Shown: piece by piece, positions 55,462 through 64,000 of the stretch
How the letters are laid out: each line of letters opens with the position of its first letter
Position numbering within the stretch: the first letter of the stretch is position 1
IMG/VR virus record: IMGVR_UViG_3300042400_001600
Span: 17,600 to 81,599 of that record
Source of the DNA: a virus
DNA length: 64,000 nt
Reading direction: 5' to 3' (one strand)
The notes under the pieces: model-generated
Seen by the model: only the letters and a program-made list of their open reading frames with translations
The model's database searches: none
What the model was told of the DNA's origin: nothing
Position numbers and translations under genes: made by a program

Positions 55462-55978
55462 ATTGTCTAGGTAAGCAGGCTTTCAGCATGACGATGCACT
55501 CCGTTCGATCACCCTCGACGAACTTGCGTTCCATGCTCTGCGAGAATCGGATCACGTTTTCCTTTGTGCGGGAGTAAGGCATTCGCTCGTTCCAGCCGAG
55601 CATCGCGACGGGTTCTCCGTCACGGTAGAGCCACCATCCCTTTGCTTTGATCAAAATCATCGCGCCGGTCGTCTGATCCTTCGCGCAGAACGTGTCGTGG
55701 AACACGGCGCGCAACTCCTTCGATTTGTCCATTGATCTACGCACCGTCACACGGTCATCGTCCGCCCACAGCATCGCTTCAAAGCCCTCGTAGGTCGTGG
55801 GGTATTTTCCAGGCGGCAGCCCATACACCCGGCAGATCGCCGTGTTTCCGTAGAGTTCGCCGGTCTCCAGATCCCACCACCAGTAGCCGCGCCCGATGGC
55901 GTAGCCCCATGCGATTTTCAGGCGCATGAGCCATCTACGCCACCAGGGCCACGGCAGGAGTTTGGCGGGTGTGAACAT
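55448..55978 (-). CDS. PAS-fold protein without an output domain (176 aa)
   Basis: The protein has 176 residues. Residues 31-130 follow the PAS_3 pattern: GYWWWDLETGELYGN, VYGLPPGKYPTTYEGFEAML, WADDDRVTVRRSMDKS, FHDTFCAKDQTTGAMI and KGWWLYRDGEPVAMLGW. These correspond to the W.D..tG, T.yE.f....hPDDr, and .G...yRDGeP....G elements of sensory PAS domains. An N-terminal basic and Trp-rich stretch (LLPWPWWRRWLMRLKIAWG) may bind membrane. No kinase, DNA-binding or cyclase part is present. A PAS domain in a phage lysis cluster is unusual. Confidence 0.7.
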   Translation of the reverse strand: MFTPAKLLPWPWWRRWLMRLKIAWGYAIGRGYWWWDLETGELYGNTAICRVYGLPPGKYPTTYEGFEAMLWADDDRVTVRRSMDKSKELRAVFHDTFCAKDQTTGAMILIKAKGWWLYRDGEPVAMLGWNERMPYSRTKENVIRFSQSMERKFVEGDRTECIVMLKACLPRQYARK

Positions 55979-55984
55979 CGGCGA

Positions 55985-56305
55985 TTACGGCTTCCCCGTT
56001 GCGGGGAACAGTGCTTCGAGGCCAGCCTTGATGTCTGTGCCGAGCAGTTCGAGCACGCGGGCTTCCACGTTGGTCTGCGTGTAGTCGCCTGCTGCGTCGT
56101 AGGCTGCACCTTCCCAAAGCGTGAGCTGCTTGGGGAACGGATGGATACGGGCGGTGGCGAGTTTCCGTTTTTCGTTGTCCACGGTAGTCACGTCGAGTTC
56201 CGTGAGCACGATTGGCTTCTGAACTCGCTCCTGCGCGGGTTGGTTGTCGCGGGCGGGGCGATAGATTGTGGGCGGCTGGACTGTGACTGGTGTCTGTAGT
56301 TTCAT
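55985..56305 (-). CDS. Hypothetical protein after the repeat fibre gene (106 aa)
   Basis: The protein has 106 residues. A Pro/Gln-rich N-terminus (TPVTVQPPTIYRPARDNQPA) precedes a folded half (IVLTELDVTTVDNEKRKLAT, FPKQLTLWEGAAYDAAGDYT). The region ARVLELLGTDIKAGLEALF forms a final helix. It resembles small proteins found after fibre genes, possibly fibre chaperones, but no family can be named. Confidence 0.55.
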   Translation of the reverse strand: MKLQTPVTVQPPTIYRPARDNQPAQERVQKPIVLTELDVTTVDNEKRKLATARIHPFPKQLTLWEGAAYDAAGDYTQTNVEARVLELLGTDIKAGLEALFPATGKP

Positions 56306-56332
56306 GGTGTTTGTGGATTGAGGTTGCTGAAA

Positions 56333-59300
56333 TTATAGCAGGCCGGTGCCGAGGATGTCCATCTCGGGGAATTGTAAGGTGAGCGTGCCGGTGATGTAGG
56401 CGGACGTGGCGTAGTCCCGCCATGCGACGAATGCAGCGGCGTGCTGGCGGATGATGCCGTTGCCGGTGATGATGACACCGCTGGAGTTGTAGCTGGAATC
56501 GTAGAATGTCACGTTTCCTGTGATGCCGCTGGCTCCGCTGTAGGAAGATTCACGGAATGAGACATTACCAGTGATGGTGCCATTACCGTGGTATTTGGAG
56601 CCGTTGAAGGTGCAGTTGCCGACGATGACGGAACCGGATACTGTGCCGTAGCTGTAACCATTAAAGGTGCAATCTCCGGTGATGCGCTCGGCGTTGTAGC
56701 TGGTGTCGTTGAACTCCCATGCGAGTGTGCCAGTCCATATGGAGGCGTCCGTAGCCCATACTTCTCCGCTTGCCAGCGTGAAGGTGGCTCCATTCGGGAA
56801 ATCCACGGTGCCTGAAACGGTGCCTTGCTGTGGGTTGTAGAATCCAGTGGTTGCCGTGGAGAAGGCGGTGTTGGTGAAGGTGGCGTTGCCGGTGATGATT
56901 CCGTTGTCATCGACGTAGCTAGTATCGTTGAACGTGCAGTTGCCTGTGATGGTGCCGGTGGTGTAGCTGTAATCGTTGAATGTTGGATTGCCGGTGATGC
57001 CGCCTCCGCTAGCATTGTAGCTGTTGTCGTTGAAGGTTGGATTGCCGGTGATGGTGCTGTAGCCGTTGTAGCTGTTATCGTTGAATGTTGGGTCGCCGAT
57101 GATGGTGACGCCGCTGCCACCGTTGTAGCTGGAATCGTTGAACGTGACGGTGCCAGTGATGGTGCTACCCCAGCTGTTGGCACTGGTGTCGTTGAACACC
57201 CATGCGAGTGTGCCTGTCCATGCAAAGGCGTCCGTAGTCCATACCTCAGAGCCTGCCAGAGTGAATGTAGCTCCATTCGGGAAGTCCACGGTGCCGCCTG
57301 TGACGGTGCCTTGCTGTGGGTTGAAAAATCCTGTGGTAGCTGTGGAGAATGCAGTGTCGGTGAACGATGCGTTGCCGGTGATGGTGCCGCTGTTGTAGCC
57401 ACCAGAGAACGTGACGTTGCCGGTGATGGTTCCGGTGTTGTAGCCACTATAGAACGTGACGTCGCCAGTGATGGTGCCCTGAGCGGAGTTACCATAAAAT
57501 TCGCAGTCTCCAGTGATGTTGCTAGTACTAGTGCTCCAACTGTAGCCGTTGAACGTGCAGTTTCCGTTGACGGTACCGTCGACCTTAGCGTTGTTGAACA
57601 CACAATCGCCGTTGACGACACCAGAGGTTCCGATGGCGTTGTAGACATTGAACACACAGTTGCCATTGACCGTTCCTTGGATTTGGTAGGGGATTGAATA
57701 ACTGTCACCGCCGTTGAACACACAATCGCCGGTGATGGTGCCGAGGACGTAGCTCTCGCCGTTGAACTCCCAATTCTGACCAGCGGTATCAAACACCCAT
57801 CCGGTTGTGTCCGAATACCACACATTTCCCGCCATCGTGAACTTGACTGGCGTGAGGCTGGTAAAGGTGACGGTACCTGAGACGGTGCCCCGCTGTGGGT
57901 CGCTGCCGTAATAATAATTTCCCCCCAGTGCCGAGTATTCAGCTGCGGTGAACGTGGCGTTGCCGGTGATGTAGCCGTTGTATTCGTTGAAGCTGAAGTC
58001 GTTAAATGTGCAGTCTCCGGTGATGTAACCGCCTGCGACGTTGTCGAGACCGTTGAAGCTGTAATCGTTGAAGGTGACAGAGGTGGCGACTAGCGGATTA
58101 CCGCTGTCACTGCGGTTGTAGCTGTAATCATTGAAGGTGACAGAGGTCGCAGAGATGTAGCCTTGGTTGTAGCTGGAGTCATTGAAGGTTGGATTGCCGG
58201 TGATGGTGGCTCCGCTGGCGTTGTAGCTGGTGTCGTTAAAGGTGGGGTTTCCTGTGACGGTGGCTCCGCTGGCGTTGTAGCTGGTGTCGTTAAACTCCCA
58301 TGCAAGTGTGCCTGTCCATGCGGAAGCGTCCACAATCCATGATTCTGAGTTTGCCAGCGTGAAGGTGGCCCCGTTTGGAAAATCTACCGTACCGCTCACG
58401 TATCCGCCGTATACGCTGTTCAGAGGGTCACTCACGAACGTCGTCATTGTGAACGAAACATTGCCCGTTGTGTCACCCGAGTAATAGGCATTATCGTTTA
58501 AGGTAACATTTCCGGTAATGTCGCCACTACACGTCGTGTAGTCATTAAAAGTTGGATCACCAAAGATTGTGCCTGAGCTGCCCCATGCGTAAGCACTGGA
58601 ATCGTTGAAGGTTGGATTACCATATATGTAGCCCCCTGTTTTTTGGGTGCTGTTGTTGAAGGTGACTGTTCCGGTAATGGTGCCACTGCCTTGCAGTGCG
58701 GTAGAGTCGTTGAAGGTAACATCTCCGTTGATGGTTCCGCCATACATACCGCCATAGCTACTACCAGAGAACGTGACGTTGCCGGTAATAACCGCACTGC
58801 TGCCAAAGGAGTAACCTCCATTAAGGAAGTCACAGTCGCCGTTGATGACGCATCCGTTGATGGCAACCGTCCCGCCGGAGGCTACCGTGCAGTTTCCGTT
58901 GATAACGCCAGGGTACTCATTTAAGACCGCGCCGCCTACGCAGTCACCGTTGATGATTCCGTAGTTGTAATTGGAACTACCCCACGTAAAGTCCCCGTTG
59001 ATGATGCCGTTTACCACAGGAGAATTGTTGCCGTTACGACTGTTGCCGTTGAAGGCGACCTCACCGGTGATGGTGCCGTCGTTGTAGCTGCTGTCGTTGA
59101 AGGTACAGTCTCCGGTGATGGAGGCGGAAGAAGAACCGTTGTAGCTGGAGCCATTGAAGGTGCAGTCTCCGGCGATGTAGCCCCAATTGTTGAAGCTGGA
59201 ATCATTGAAGGTGCAGTTTCCGGTGACATCGAGGGTGGTGCTACTAGTATCGTTGAAGGTACAGTCTCCGGTGATGGAGCCGTAGCTGAAGCTGGAATCA

Positions 59301-59863
59301 TTGAAGGTGCAGTTTCCGGCGATATTGCCCTCGTAGTTGGCACTAGAGTCGTTGAAGGTGCAGTTTCCGGCGATGTAGCCTGAATTGTAACTGGTGTCAT
59401 TGAACTCGAAGCTAGCGGCTGATAGCCCCACAGACGGCCACATACCTACATCCAGCACGCTGTCCCCATTCACCGTCACCAACCCGAGCACGTCCGCCGA
59501 AGGGAGGGCAACCACCGTGCCGTTGCCAGTCGCGATGACGACATCATCGGCGGTCACGGGAATCCCATGCAATTCACAAGTGAGGTTGCTACTGCCGTTG
59601 GCGATGGCTGGCAGGCTCAGTTCAAACGTCGTGCCATCCGTGATGCTCGCGACCGTAGTGCCTGTGTCTATGCCGGTGCCGGTGATAGGGCGCCCCACCA
59701 CAAGACCCGCCGTGCTGTCGCAGGTCACTTCCGTGTCCGTGTCCGTGACATTCACGCCGGTCAGGGTGCCGGAAAAGCCCTCAGTGCAGGCGGCGTCTGC
59801 CCACCAGTTCCCGGGGACGTCCCAGTTTTGGTCAACCGAGTTTTTGAAGTAGCGTGTCGGCAT
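56333..59863 (-). CDS. Giant repetitive tail fibre / beta-solenoid protein (1176 aa)
   Basis: The protein has 1176 residues. After about 150 N-terminal residues, the sequence consists of about 50 units of 14-20 residues with the core [ND]-x-TFND-[ST]-SYN-x-G-x-ITG, for example NCTFNDSSFNNWGYIAG and NPTFNDNSYNASGGGITG. Three longer modules contain TVDFPNGATFTLAxxExW followed by TGTLAW-x-FNDTS and divide the array. The residue pattern suggests a beta-solenoid with Asn/Ser/Thr ladders and few charges. Its place among fibre genes supports a host-binding role. No enzymatic motif is visible. Confidence 0.8.
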   Translation of the reverse strand: MPTRYFKNSVDQNWDVPGNWWADAACTEGFSGTLTGVNVTDTDTEVTCDSTAGLVVGRPITGTGIDTGTTVASITDGTTFELSLPAIANGSSNLTCELHGIPVTADDVVIATGNGTVVALPSADVLGLVTVNGDSVLDVGMWPSVGLSAASFEFNDTSYNSGYIAGNCTFNDSSANYEGNIAGNCTFNDSSFSYGSITGDCTFNDTSSTTLDVTGNCTFNDSSFNNWGYIAGDCTFNGSSYNGSSSASITGDCTFNDSSYNDGTITGEVAFNGNSRNGNNSPVVNGIINGDFTWGSSNYNYGIINGDCVGGAVLNEYPGVINGNCTVASGGTVAINGCVINGDCDFLNGGYSFGSSAVITGNVTFSGSSYGGMYGGTINGDVTFNDSTALQGSGTITGTVTFNNSTQKTGGYIYGNPTFNDSSAYAWGSSGTIFGDPTFNDYTTCSGDITGNVTLNDNAYYSGDTTGNVSFTMTTFVSDPLNSVYGGYVSGTVDFPNGATFTLANSESWIVDASAWTGTLAWEFNDTSYNASGATVTGNPTFNDTSYNASGATITGNPTFNDSSYNQGYISATSVTFNDYSYNRSDSGNPLVATSVTFNDYSFNGLDNVAGGYITGDCTFNDFSFNEYNGYITGNATFTAAEYSALGGNYYYGSDPQRGTVSGTVTFTSLTPVKFTMAGNVWYSDTTGWVFDTAGQNWEFNGESYVLGTITGDCVFNGGDSYSIPYQIQGTVNGNCVFNVYNAIGTSGVVNGDCVFNNAKVDGTVNGNCTFNGYSWSTSTSNITGDCEFYGNSAQGTITGDVTFYSGYNTGTITGNVTFSGGYNSGTITGNASFTDTAFSTATTGFFNPQQGTVTGGTVDFPNGATFTLAGSEVWTTDAFAWTGTLAWVFNDTSANSWGSTITGTVTFNDSSYNGGSGVTIIGDPTFNDNSYNGYSTITGNPTFNDNSYNASGGGITGNPTFNDYSYTTGTITGNCTFNDTSYVDDNGIITGNATFTNTAFSTATTGFYNPQQGTVSGTVDFPNGATFTLASGEVWATDASIWTGTLAWEFNDTSYNAERITGDCTFNGYSYGTVSGSVIVGNCTFNGSKYHGNGTITGNVSFRESSYSGASGITGNVTFYDSSYNSSGVIITGNGIIRQHAAAFVAWRDYATSAYITGTLTLQFPEMDILGTGLL

Positions 59864-59866
59864 AAA

Positions 59867-61096
59867 TTAATCCACGGACTCCGTGAATCCTCCAGTAAGG
59901 GAAACGAGGCACCATTCCCCGCCCATGTATTTGAGTTTGAAAATATAGGACTTCCAAGCCGTGAGTGTCTTGGGGAAGGTTGCCGCGCTGTCGCTGGCCC
60001 GTTGGATGTCCGCATGGAAGTCCAATGTGTGCGCTCCGTCTGCCCACCTTACGATCACCGTGATTTCAGAGACGCATTCCTCCGGGGTTCCGGTCGGCAC
60101 CTGAAACGTGGTGTTCCCGCTCATGTTGCCGTATTGCGTCCCGCCGTTGGCGAGGCTCAGGGTGACATTTCCGGTGAGCTCACCAATCGAATACGCTCCG
60201 ACCGGCTTCTGCCCCCGAGACCACACCGCAGCGCCGGTGGAAGCATCCAAGCAGTAATATGGAGTGCCGTCCGCCATTTCCCACGTCGTGTCCGTGGTGT
60301 AGCCGAGCGTTTCGTCGTCGGTGACGGTAGGGGCAACGGGTGCGTAGAGGACTTTGCGAACCGTCGAACTGCCATCCGAGAGGACGAACAGGTAGCCATT
60401 TGCAAACTTATACTCGTAGCCCACCGAGCAGATGATTGAGAATCCTGCGGTGCCAGCGATGCCTTTGTTCGGCATGGACTGCTTGAATTGGGAGCCGTTG
60501 AACAGATTGACGATGGCGTTCTCGTCCATCGTGCCGCCTGACAGCGAGAGCAGAAACGCATCCAGCAACCCGGCCTGCCCCTCCTCATCCGCAGCCTGCA
60601 TCATCGCCAGCCCGGCAGTCGTGATCCCGGCGATATTGGCCTGCCCGACGATCCAGCTCGTGCCCACGCTCGCCTGCGTGCCGCCCGCATTGTCCGCAAC
60701 GCACATGATGAGATCCGCGACCTCCACGACGACGCCGGATGCGCCGCCGACCTTGCCCGCGACCGAACAGCGGTAATAATCTCCGTTCAGTGCGGCCGGG
60801 TAATTCGGGTCTGTGCTGCAATCCAGTGGCCCTTTGTTTTTCGAGACGCCGGCCAGGACGCTCGCGACGTAGGTGCGGGTGGCTTTTTGACTGGCGACCC
60901 TGGTATCGCTGTCCGCTGCCATCGTGCCATCGGTGTCGAGGGCGCTGGCATCGAGCTTGTCGTCGAGCGTGGCGGTGATGGCAACCCCATCAAGCAACGT
61001 CGTCCCGGTCAAATTGGCGTCGGCAATCTCCTGACCATTTGCGTCCAGGGCATTGATCAACTTCCCGTCTTGGATTGGAAATATGAAGTCAGGCAT
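59867..61096 (-). CDS. Tail fibre protein (409 aa)
   Basis: The protein has 409 residues. The N-terminus FIFPIQDGKLINALDANGQE, then KLDASALDTDGTMAADSDTR, VASQKATRTYVASVLAGV is a typical attachment motif of fibres. The middle has a repeat-poor beta-rich region, and the C-terminal third (TWEMADGTPYYCLDASTGAA) resembles receptor-binding tips. The N-terminal 20 residues resemble the next fibre gene (APITNGRLESDLDANDKIIA), suggesting they share a docking site on the baseplate. Confidence 0.75.
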   Translation of the reverse strand: MPDFIFPIQDGKLINALDANGQEIADANLTGTTLLDGVAITATLDDKLDASALDTDGTMAADSDTRVASQKATRTYVASVLAGVSKNKGPLDCSTDPNYPAALNGDYYRCSVAGKVGGASGVVVEVADLIMCVADNAGGTQASVGTSWIVGQANIAGITTAGLAMMQAADEEGQAGLLDAFLLSLSGGTMDENAIVNLFNGSQFKQSMPNKGIAGTAGFSIICSVGYEYKFANGYLFVLSDGSSTVRKVLYAPVAPTVTDDETLGYTTDTTWEMADGTPYYCLDASTGAAVWSRGQKPVGAYSIGELTGNVTLSLANGGTQYGNMSGNTTFQVPTGTPEECVSEITVIVRWADGAHTLDFHADIQRASDSAATFPKTLTAWKSYIFKLKYMGGEWCLVSLTGGFTESVD

Positions 61097-61124
61097 CAGG
61101 GAGAAAAGAATGACAGGTCGGACA

Positions 61125-61172
61125 AATCAGAGGAAGCGCAAATCAGAGGAAGCGCAAATCAGAGGAAGCGCA
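61125..61172. repeat. Three perfect tandem copies of a 16-base unit between fibre genes
   Basis: AATCAGAGGAAGCGCA is repeated three times without gaps or mismatches at 61125-61140, 61141-61156 and 61157-61172. It lies in the 87-base gap between the two fibre genes, upstream of the start of the gene at 61096. Perfect identity implies recent duplication or a selected site. A regulatory or recombination function is not shown. Confidence 0.85.
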
Positions 61173-61183
61173 AACCGCAGGGG

Positions 61184-63223
61184 TCACCACGTGGCATGGG
61201 CGATTCTGCGCCAAGTATTTGTTGCAGTGCAAATGTACAAATACGAGGTATCCCACACGATCGTTCCCTTCACCCCCGTGGCGGAGGCAGAGGCTGGTGT
61301 CGCCTCCGGAATTAACAAGGTGGCTCCCGTGGAAAATGTCATCGTGGCCCCCGAGGCTACCGTCACCGCTCCACCGGAAGCTACAGCCACTGTACCACCC
61401 GAAGACACAGTCGCCGCACCGGCCAGAGTCACTGTGGCGCCAGACGCTACCGTCACAGCACCACCCGAGGATACAGTCGCCGCACCAGCCAAGGTCATTG
61501 TGGCGCCAGATGCCACGGTCACAGCACCACCCGATGCCACTGTCACCGTGCCGCCAGAGGACACAGTAGCCGCTCCAGCCAATGTCATCGTGCCGCCAGA
61601 AGCGACCGTCACCGCGCCCCCGGAGGACACAGTCACTGTACCGCCCGAGGACACCGTTGCAGCCCCCGCTAATGTCAGTGTGCCTCCCGAGGCCACCGCA
61701 ATGGTTTTGCCCGTGGGGACGGTCATGACGTTGGTGACGTAAGCAAGCACTGTGGAATCCACTGCCAGAGTCGGGGCGGCCGCATTGCCAGTGCCGGCAC
61801 CCGCTGTAAATGTCAGCCCGGAACCCAACGTCAACGTGGCAATGTAATTGCCGGCTACCGTGGCGGCCGTAATTGCGGTCGGTGTGATCGCCACGACCTG
61901 TCCTTGCGCGTTCACCTGGATGATGGGAACATTGCTGGCGTCCCCGTAGGTGCCCGCCGTGATGACAGACCCCAGGGCCGCACTGGTCACCGCACCGGCG
62001 GCAAGCTTGGCCGCGGTAATTGCCCCATCGGCAATGTCCCCGGTGGCAATGGTGCCGTCTGCGATCTTGGCCGATGTAATTGCCCCATCCGCGATCTTGG
62101 CGGTGGCAATTCCACCCGTGTCCAGATTGGCCCCCACGAAACCAACAGCCGTGCGGAAAGTCGCCAGGTCCGCACTGCCCAGGGTGGCTCGCACCGCCGC
62201 GGACAATGAAGCCACACTCCACGTATTGGCCGCACTGGCATACAGCATGACGTCCTGTGCAAATGTCCCGACGCCGGTGCCCCCGCTTGCGGAGGCCAAT
62301 GGAGTTCCCGTCAGGGTGAGCCCTGCGGCAATAAATGCCCCGTCCGTCTTGAGGGTATCGGAGGCTGAACGGTAAAGGGTGGCGTCTCCGCCGAACAATA
62401 GCCCGGTGCCTGAACCGGTGGCATTTGGAAATGACACAAGCCCGGTGGCCGTCAATGCCTCCACGCTGACCGCGCTGCCAAAGGTCAGCACTCCGCTGGA
62501 ATTGTAAATGGTCAGCCCGCCAATTGAAACCGCGTAGGTCAGTGAGGTTGCATTCGGGAAGGCCGCCTTGCCATTGAGCGTCACCGTGTCCGTAGCGGCA
62601 TTGCCAAAGATGACATCCCCTGTGGTGGTCAATTCGGCGAACGTGACATTGTCCGAAGAACCCAACCCAATGGCCGTGCGGGCGCTGCTGCCAGAGACGG
62701 AAGTCCAAGTGGACCCGTTGGCCACCATGATGCTGCCCGATGTGACTGCCAGGTCGGCAATGGTGTCCAGCTGTGCGCTCCATTCCTGCACGTCGCTGCC
62801 AATGTCCACACCGAGGTGGATGCGTGTTGCGGTGGCCGCCGGGCCGCTGAAAGTGATACCGGCGGTGCCGTTGTTGACGTAGAGCGCACCGGTGGCTGTG
62901 ACGGTGCCGGAAAATGAATTGGGTCCGGTCCAGGCGTTGGTGCTGGTCAGTGTGATGACAGCATTGCCCGCCGACACCGTCCCCGAGACCACCAAATTGC
63001 CGACGATGTTCAATTGCCCGGTGGCTCCGCGGTACAGCTTCACATCATCCCCGATCCAAATGCCGTCCTCATCGTCGGTGGGTGTTTCTCCGGGAAGGAT
63101 ATGCAGGCGTGCGGTGCCTGTGGTGTCATTGCCGATGGAGATTTTTTCCGGTCCGGCAATGATCTTGTCGTTGGCGTCCAGGTCGGATTCCAGCCTGCCG
63201 TTGGTAATTGGAGCGATGATCAT
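61184..63223 (-). CDS. Tail fibre protein with glycine-rich hexapeptide-like shaft (679 aa)
   Basis: The protein has 679 residues. The N-terminus IIAPITNGRLESDLDANDKI is a docking-like element shared with the neighbouring fibre. Residues 60-450 are typical fibre shaft and knob modules (DVKLYRGATGQLNIVGNLVV, SGSSARTAIGLGSSDNVTFA). Residues 500-630 are about 20 short repeats such as VASGGTVTVSSGG and TLAGAATVSSGG. The end (GVKGTIVWDTSYLYICTATN) is a typical fibre tail. A 546-codon frame on the same strand is a shadow. Confidence 0.8.
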   Translation of the reverse strand: MIIAPITNGRLESDLDANDKIIAGPEKISIGNDTTGTARLHILPGETPTDDEDGIWIGDDVKLYRGATGQLNIVGNLVVSGTVSAGNAVITLTSTNAWTGPNSFSGTVTATGALYVNNGTAGITFSGPAATATRIHLGVDIGSDVQEWSAQLDTIADLAVTSGSIMVANGSTWTSVSGSSARTAIGLGSSDNVTFAELTTTGDVIFGNAATDTVTLNGKAAFPNATSLTYAVSIGGLTIYNSSGVLTFGSAVSVEALTATGLVSFPNATGSGTGLLFGGDATLYRSASDTLKTDGAFIAAGLTLTGTPLASASGGTGVGTFAQDVMLYASAANTWSVASLSAAVRATLGSADLATFRTAVGFVGANLDTGGIATAKIADGAITSAKIADGTIATGDIADGAITAAKLAAGAVTSAALGSVITAGTYGDASNVPIIQVNAQGQVVAITPTAITAATVAGNYIATLTLGSGLTFTAGAGTGNAAAPTLAVDSTVLAYVTNVMTVPTGKTIAVASGGTLTLAGAATVSSGGTVTVSSGGAVTVASGGTMTLAGAATVSSGGTVTVASGGAVTVASGATMTLAGAATVSSGGAVTVASGATVTLAGAATVSSGGTVAVASGGAVTVASGATMTFSTGATLLIPEATPASASATGVKGTIVWDTSYLYICTATNTWRRIAHATW

Positions 63224-63235
63224 ATGAAATTACGG

Positions 63236-64000
63236 CTAAGCGGATTCCACCTGAGCGGATTCCGCCTTCCAATCAATGTAGTAGTCCGTGCCGTTTGTGG
63301 GCACTGCATTGAGGGTGATGGTGGCTGCGGTAGTGGAGCGTGCCGTGATATTGCCGGTGAGCAGCAGCTTGTCTCCGGCGACGGTATTGCGAATTGTGAA
63401 TTGAACGTGCGGAATGACCGGGAACGTGGCAGCGAACGTGATGGTCTGGGTGATTGCCGCGGTGCAGAGATGGGATCCGCGATCGATTTTCAATGCCAGG
63501 TCGGGCAGGGACCATTGCGTGCGCGAAAGGCCAATGCGCCCAACTCCCGATGGAGTCCTGGCATATAGGTAATTGTCGTCGGTCAGGAATGAATGAACCT
63601 GCCCGGTGGTCGATGCCGGCGTGTTAGGGACTGCGGCCAGATTGGAAGGGAAGGCCGCCTGCAATGCCGAAATGGGCATGGCAAATGACTGTGGGATGGG
63701 GGCCATCTGCACCATGGGGATCAAATCACCCGAGGCCAGCGTTCCACTGAATACCGTCTCGTCCGTCAGCCTCCGCCCCTGAGTCGCCACATATAATGCA
63801 TCCGGCAGGCCGGCCTGGTAGACCAGCTTGTAATTGGCGGTGTTGGTCGGGGCGGACAGGAGGAAATCAAATCCATTTGCATCGCAGTCCGTCACCGTCA
63901 CCCACAATTGCAGGATGACCGGATCGGCCGAGAAGTTCTGCACCACTGGAAGGATCAGCGGCGGGACAGGCGTGAAGGCAAATGGCGTCGGGAAGGTGAC
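63236..64000 (-). CDS. Fibre-like protein, cut by the right window edge
   Basis: At least 254 residues are visible. The frame is open through position 64000 (extra residues read VTFPTPFAFTPVPPLILPV), so a GTG at 63946 is probably internal. The first visible domain, with SADPVILQLWVTVTD and LSAPTNTANYKLVYQAG, is closely similar to the N-terminus of the putative connector (26571-27299). The C-terminal part has fibre features (SFLTDDNYLYARTPSGVGRI, TDYYIDWKAESAQ). It is the first gene of the visible leftward series. Confidence 0.7.
   Translation of the reverse strand, partial: VTFPTPFAFTPVPPLILPVVQNFSADPVILQLWVTVTDCDANGFDFLLSAPTNTANYKLVYQAGLPDALYVATQGRRLTDETVFSGTLASGDLIPMVQMAPIPQSFAMPISALQAAFPSNLAAVPNTPASTTGQVHSFLTDDNYLYARTPSGVGRIGLSRTQWSLPDLALKIDRGSHLCTAAITQTITFAATFPVIPHVQFTIRNTVAGDKLLLTGNITARSTTAATITLNAVPTNGTDYYIDWKAESAQVESA

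Noticed and set aside
56509-57825. 438-codon minus-strand frame inside the 1176-residue repeat gene
   Set aside because: It reads the same short repeats in another phase as Pro/Ser/Ala/Thr-rich sequence. The TFND frame has regular structure and a natural start and end.
56400-59400. CRISPR-like array
   Set aside because: The repeats are coding, degenerate and of variable length without unique spacers. They are protein repeats.
61143-62783. 546-codon minus-strand frame within the 679-residue fibre gene
   Set aside because: Its product is rich in His, Arg, Gly and Cys without domain structure, while the overlapping frame gives a typical fibre protein.
1-64000. tRNA genes, integrase or attachment sites
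   Set aside because: I saw no cloverleaf-like sequence in the few gaps and no recombinase or att-like duplication, so none is reported.

Overview
This 64 kb window is a contiguous part of the structural, lysis and host-recognition module of a large contractile-tailed bacteriophage (myovirus). The calls that identify it are a baseplate J-like wedge, a gp25-like wedge, a gp5/VgrG-like spike, a hub protein, a tape measure with frameshifted tail-assembly chaperones, a tube, a giant sheath, neck proteins, a probable major capsid protein, a scaffold, a prohead-protease candidate, an amidase endolysin and several repetitive tail fibres. The C-terminal half of a multisubunit-type RNA polymerase beta-prime subunit is also encoded, a trait known from jumbo phages, so the full genome is probably much larger than this window. 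The host cannot be named from the sequence. The DNA is GC-rich, but CAATTG is very frequent outside the capsid genes and many starts have A/C-rich leaders without a clear Shine-Dalgarno site.

Layout: all genes but one are read leftwards, from about 64000 down to 634. In order of transcription: (1) 64000-56333, tail fibres, including a 1176-residue protein built of about 50 short repeats; (2) 56305-50700, small proteins, a PAS-fold protein, a lysis cassette (membrane proteins, a lipoprotein, an amidase) and another fibre; (3) 50689-44039, the RNA polymerase fragment carrying a LAGLIDADG intein, a GIY-YIG homing endonuclease, an HTH protein, a metallophosphoesterase and a chain of tiny, translationally coupled genes; (4) 44013-32600, large proteins probably inside the head, several sharing a peptide of the form NPRLFGAYLSTVKSA; (5) 32593-27738, protease candidate, scaffold, coiled-coil protein, decoration candidate and capsid protein, closed by a terminator; (6) 27631-21711, neck, sheath and tube, closed by a second terminator; (7) 21579-3160, spike, chaperones with a GGGTTTT slippery site, tape measure, hub, baseplate and a sigma-factor-like protein; (8) 3106-634, small genes with a third terminator. 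The only rightward gene (1-637) is cut by the left window edge and meets the leftward module tail to tail.

How the parts fit: the gene order follows a virion assembly programme, with head maturation, neck, contractile tail and baseplate genes in turn. Terminators behind the two proteins needed in the highest copy (capsid and tube) would limit expression of the genes downstream. The beta-prime half and the sigma-like protein inside structural operons suggest that transcription proteins may be carried in the virion. That is inference, because the partner polymerase subunits are not in this window. No terminase or portal could be recognised. The most notable items are the intein placed directly after the predicted trigger-loop histidine of the polymerase, the sigma-like baseplate-cluster protein, the shared RLFGAYLST peptide, the chaperone frameshift site and the CAATTG excess.
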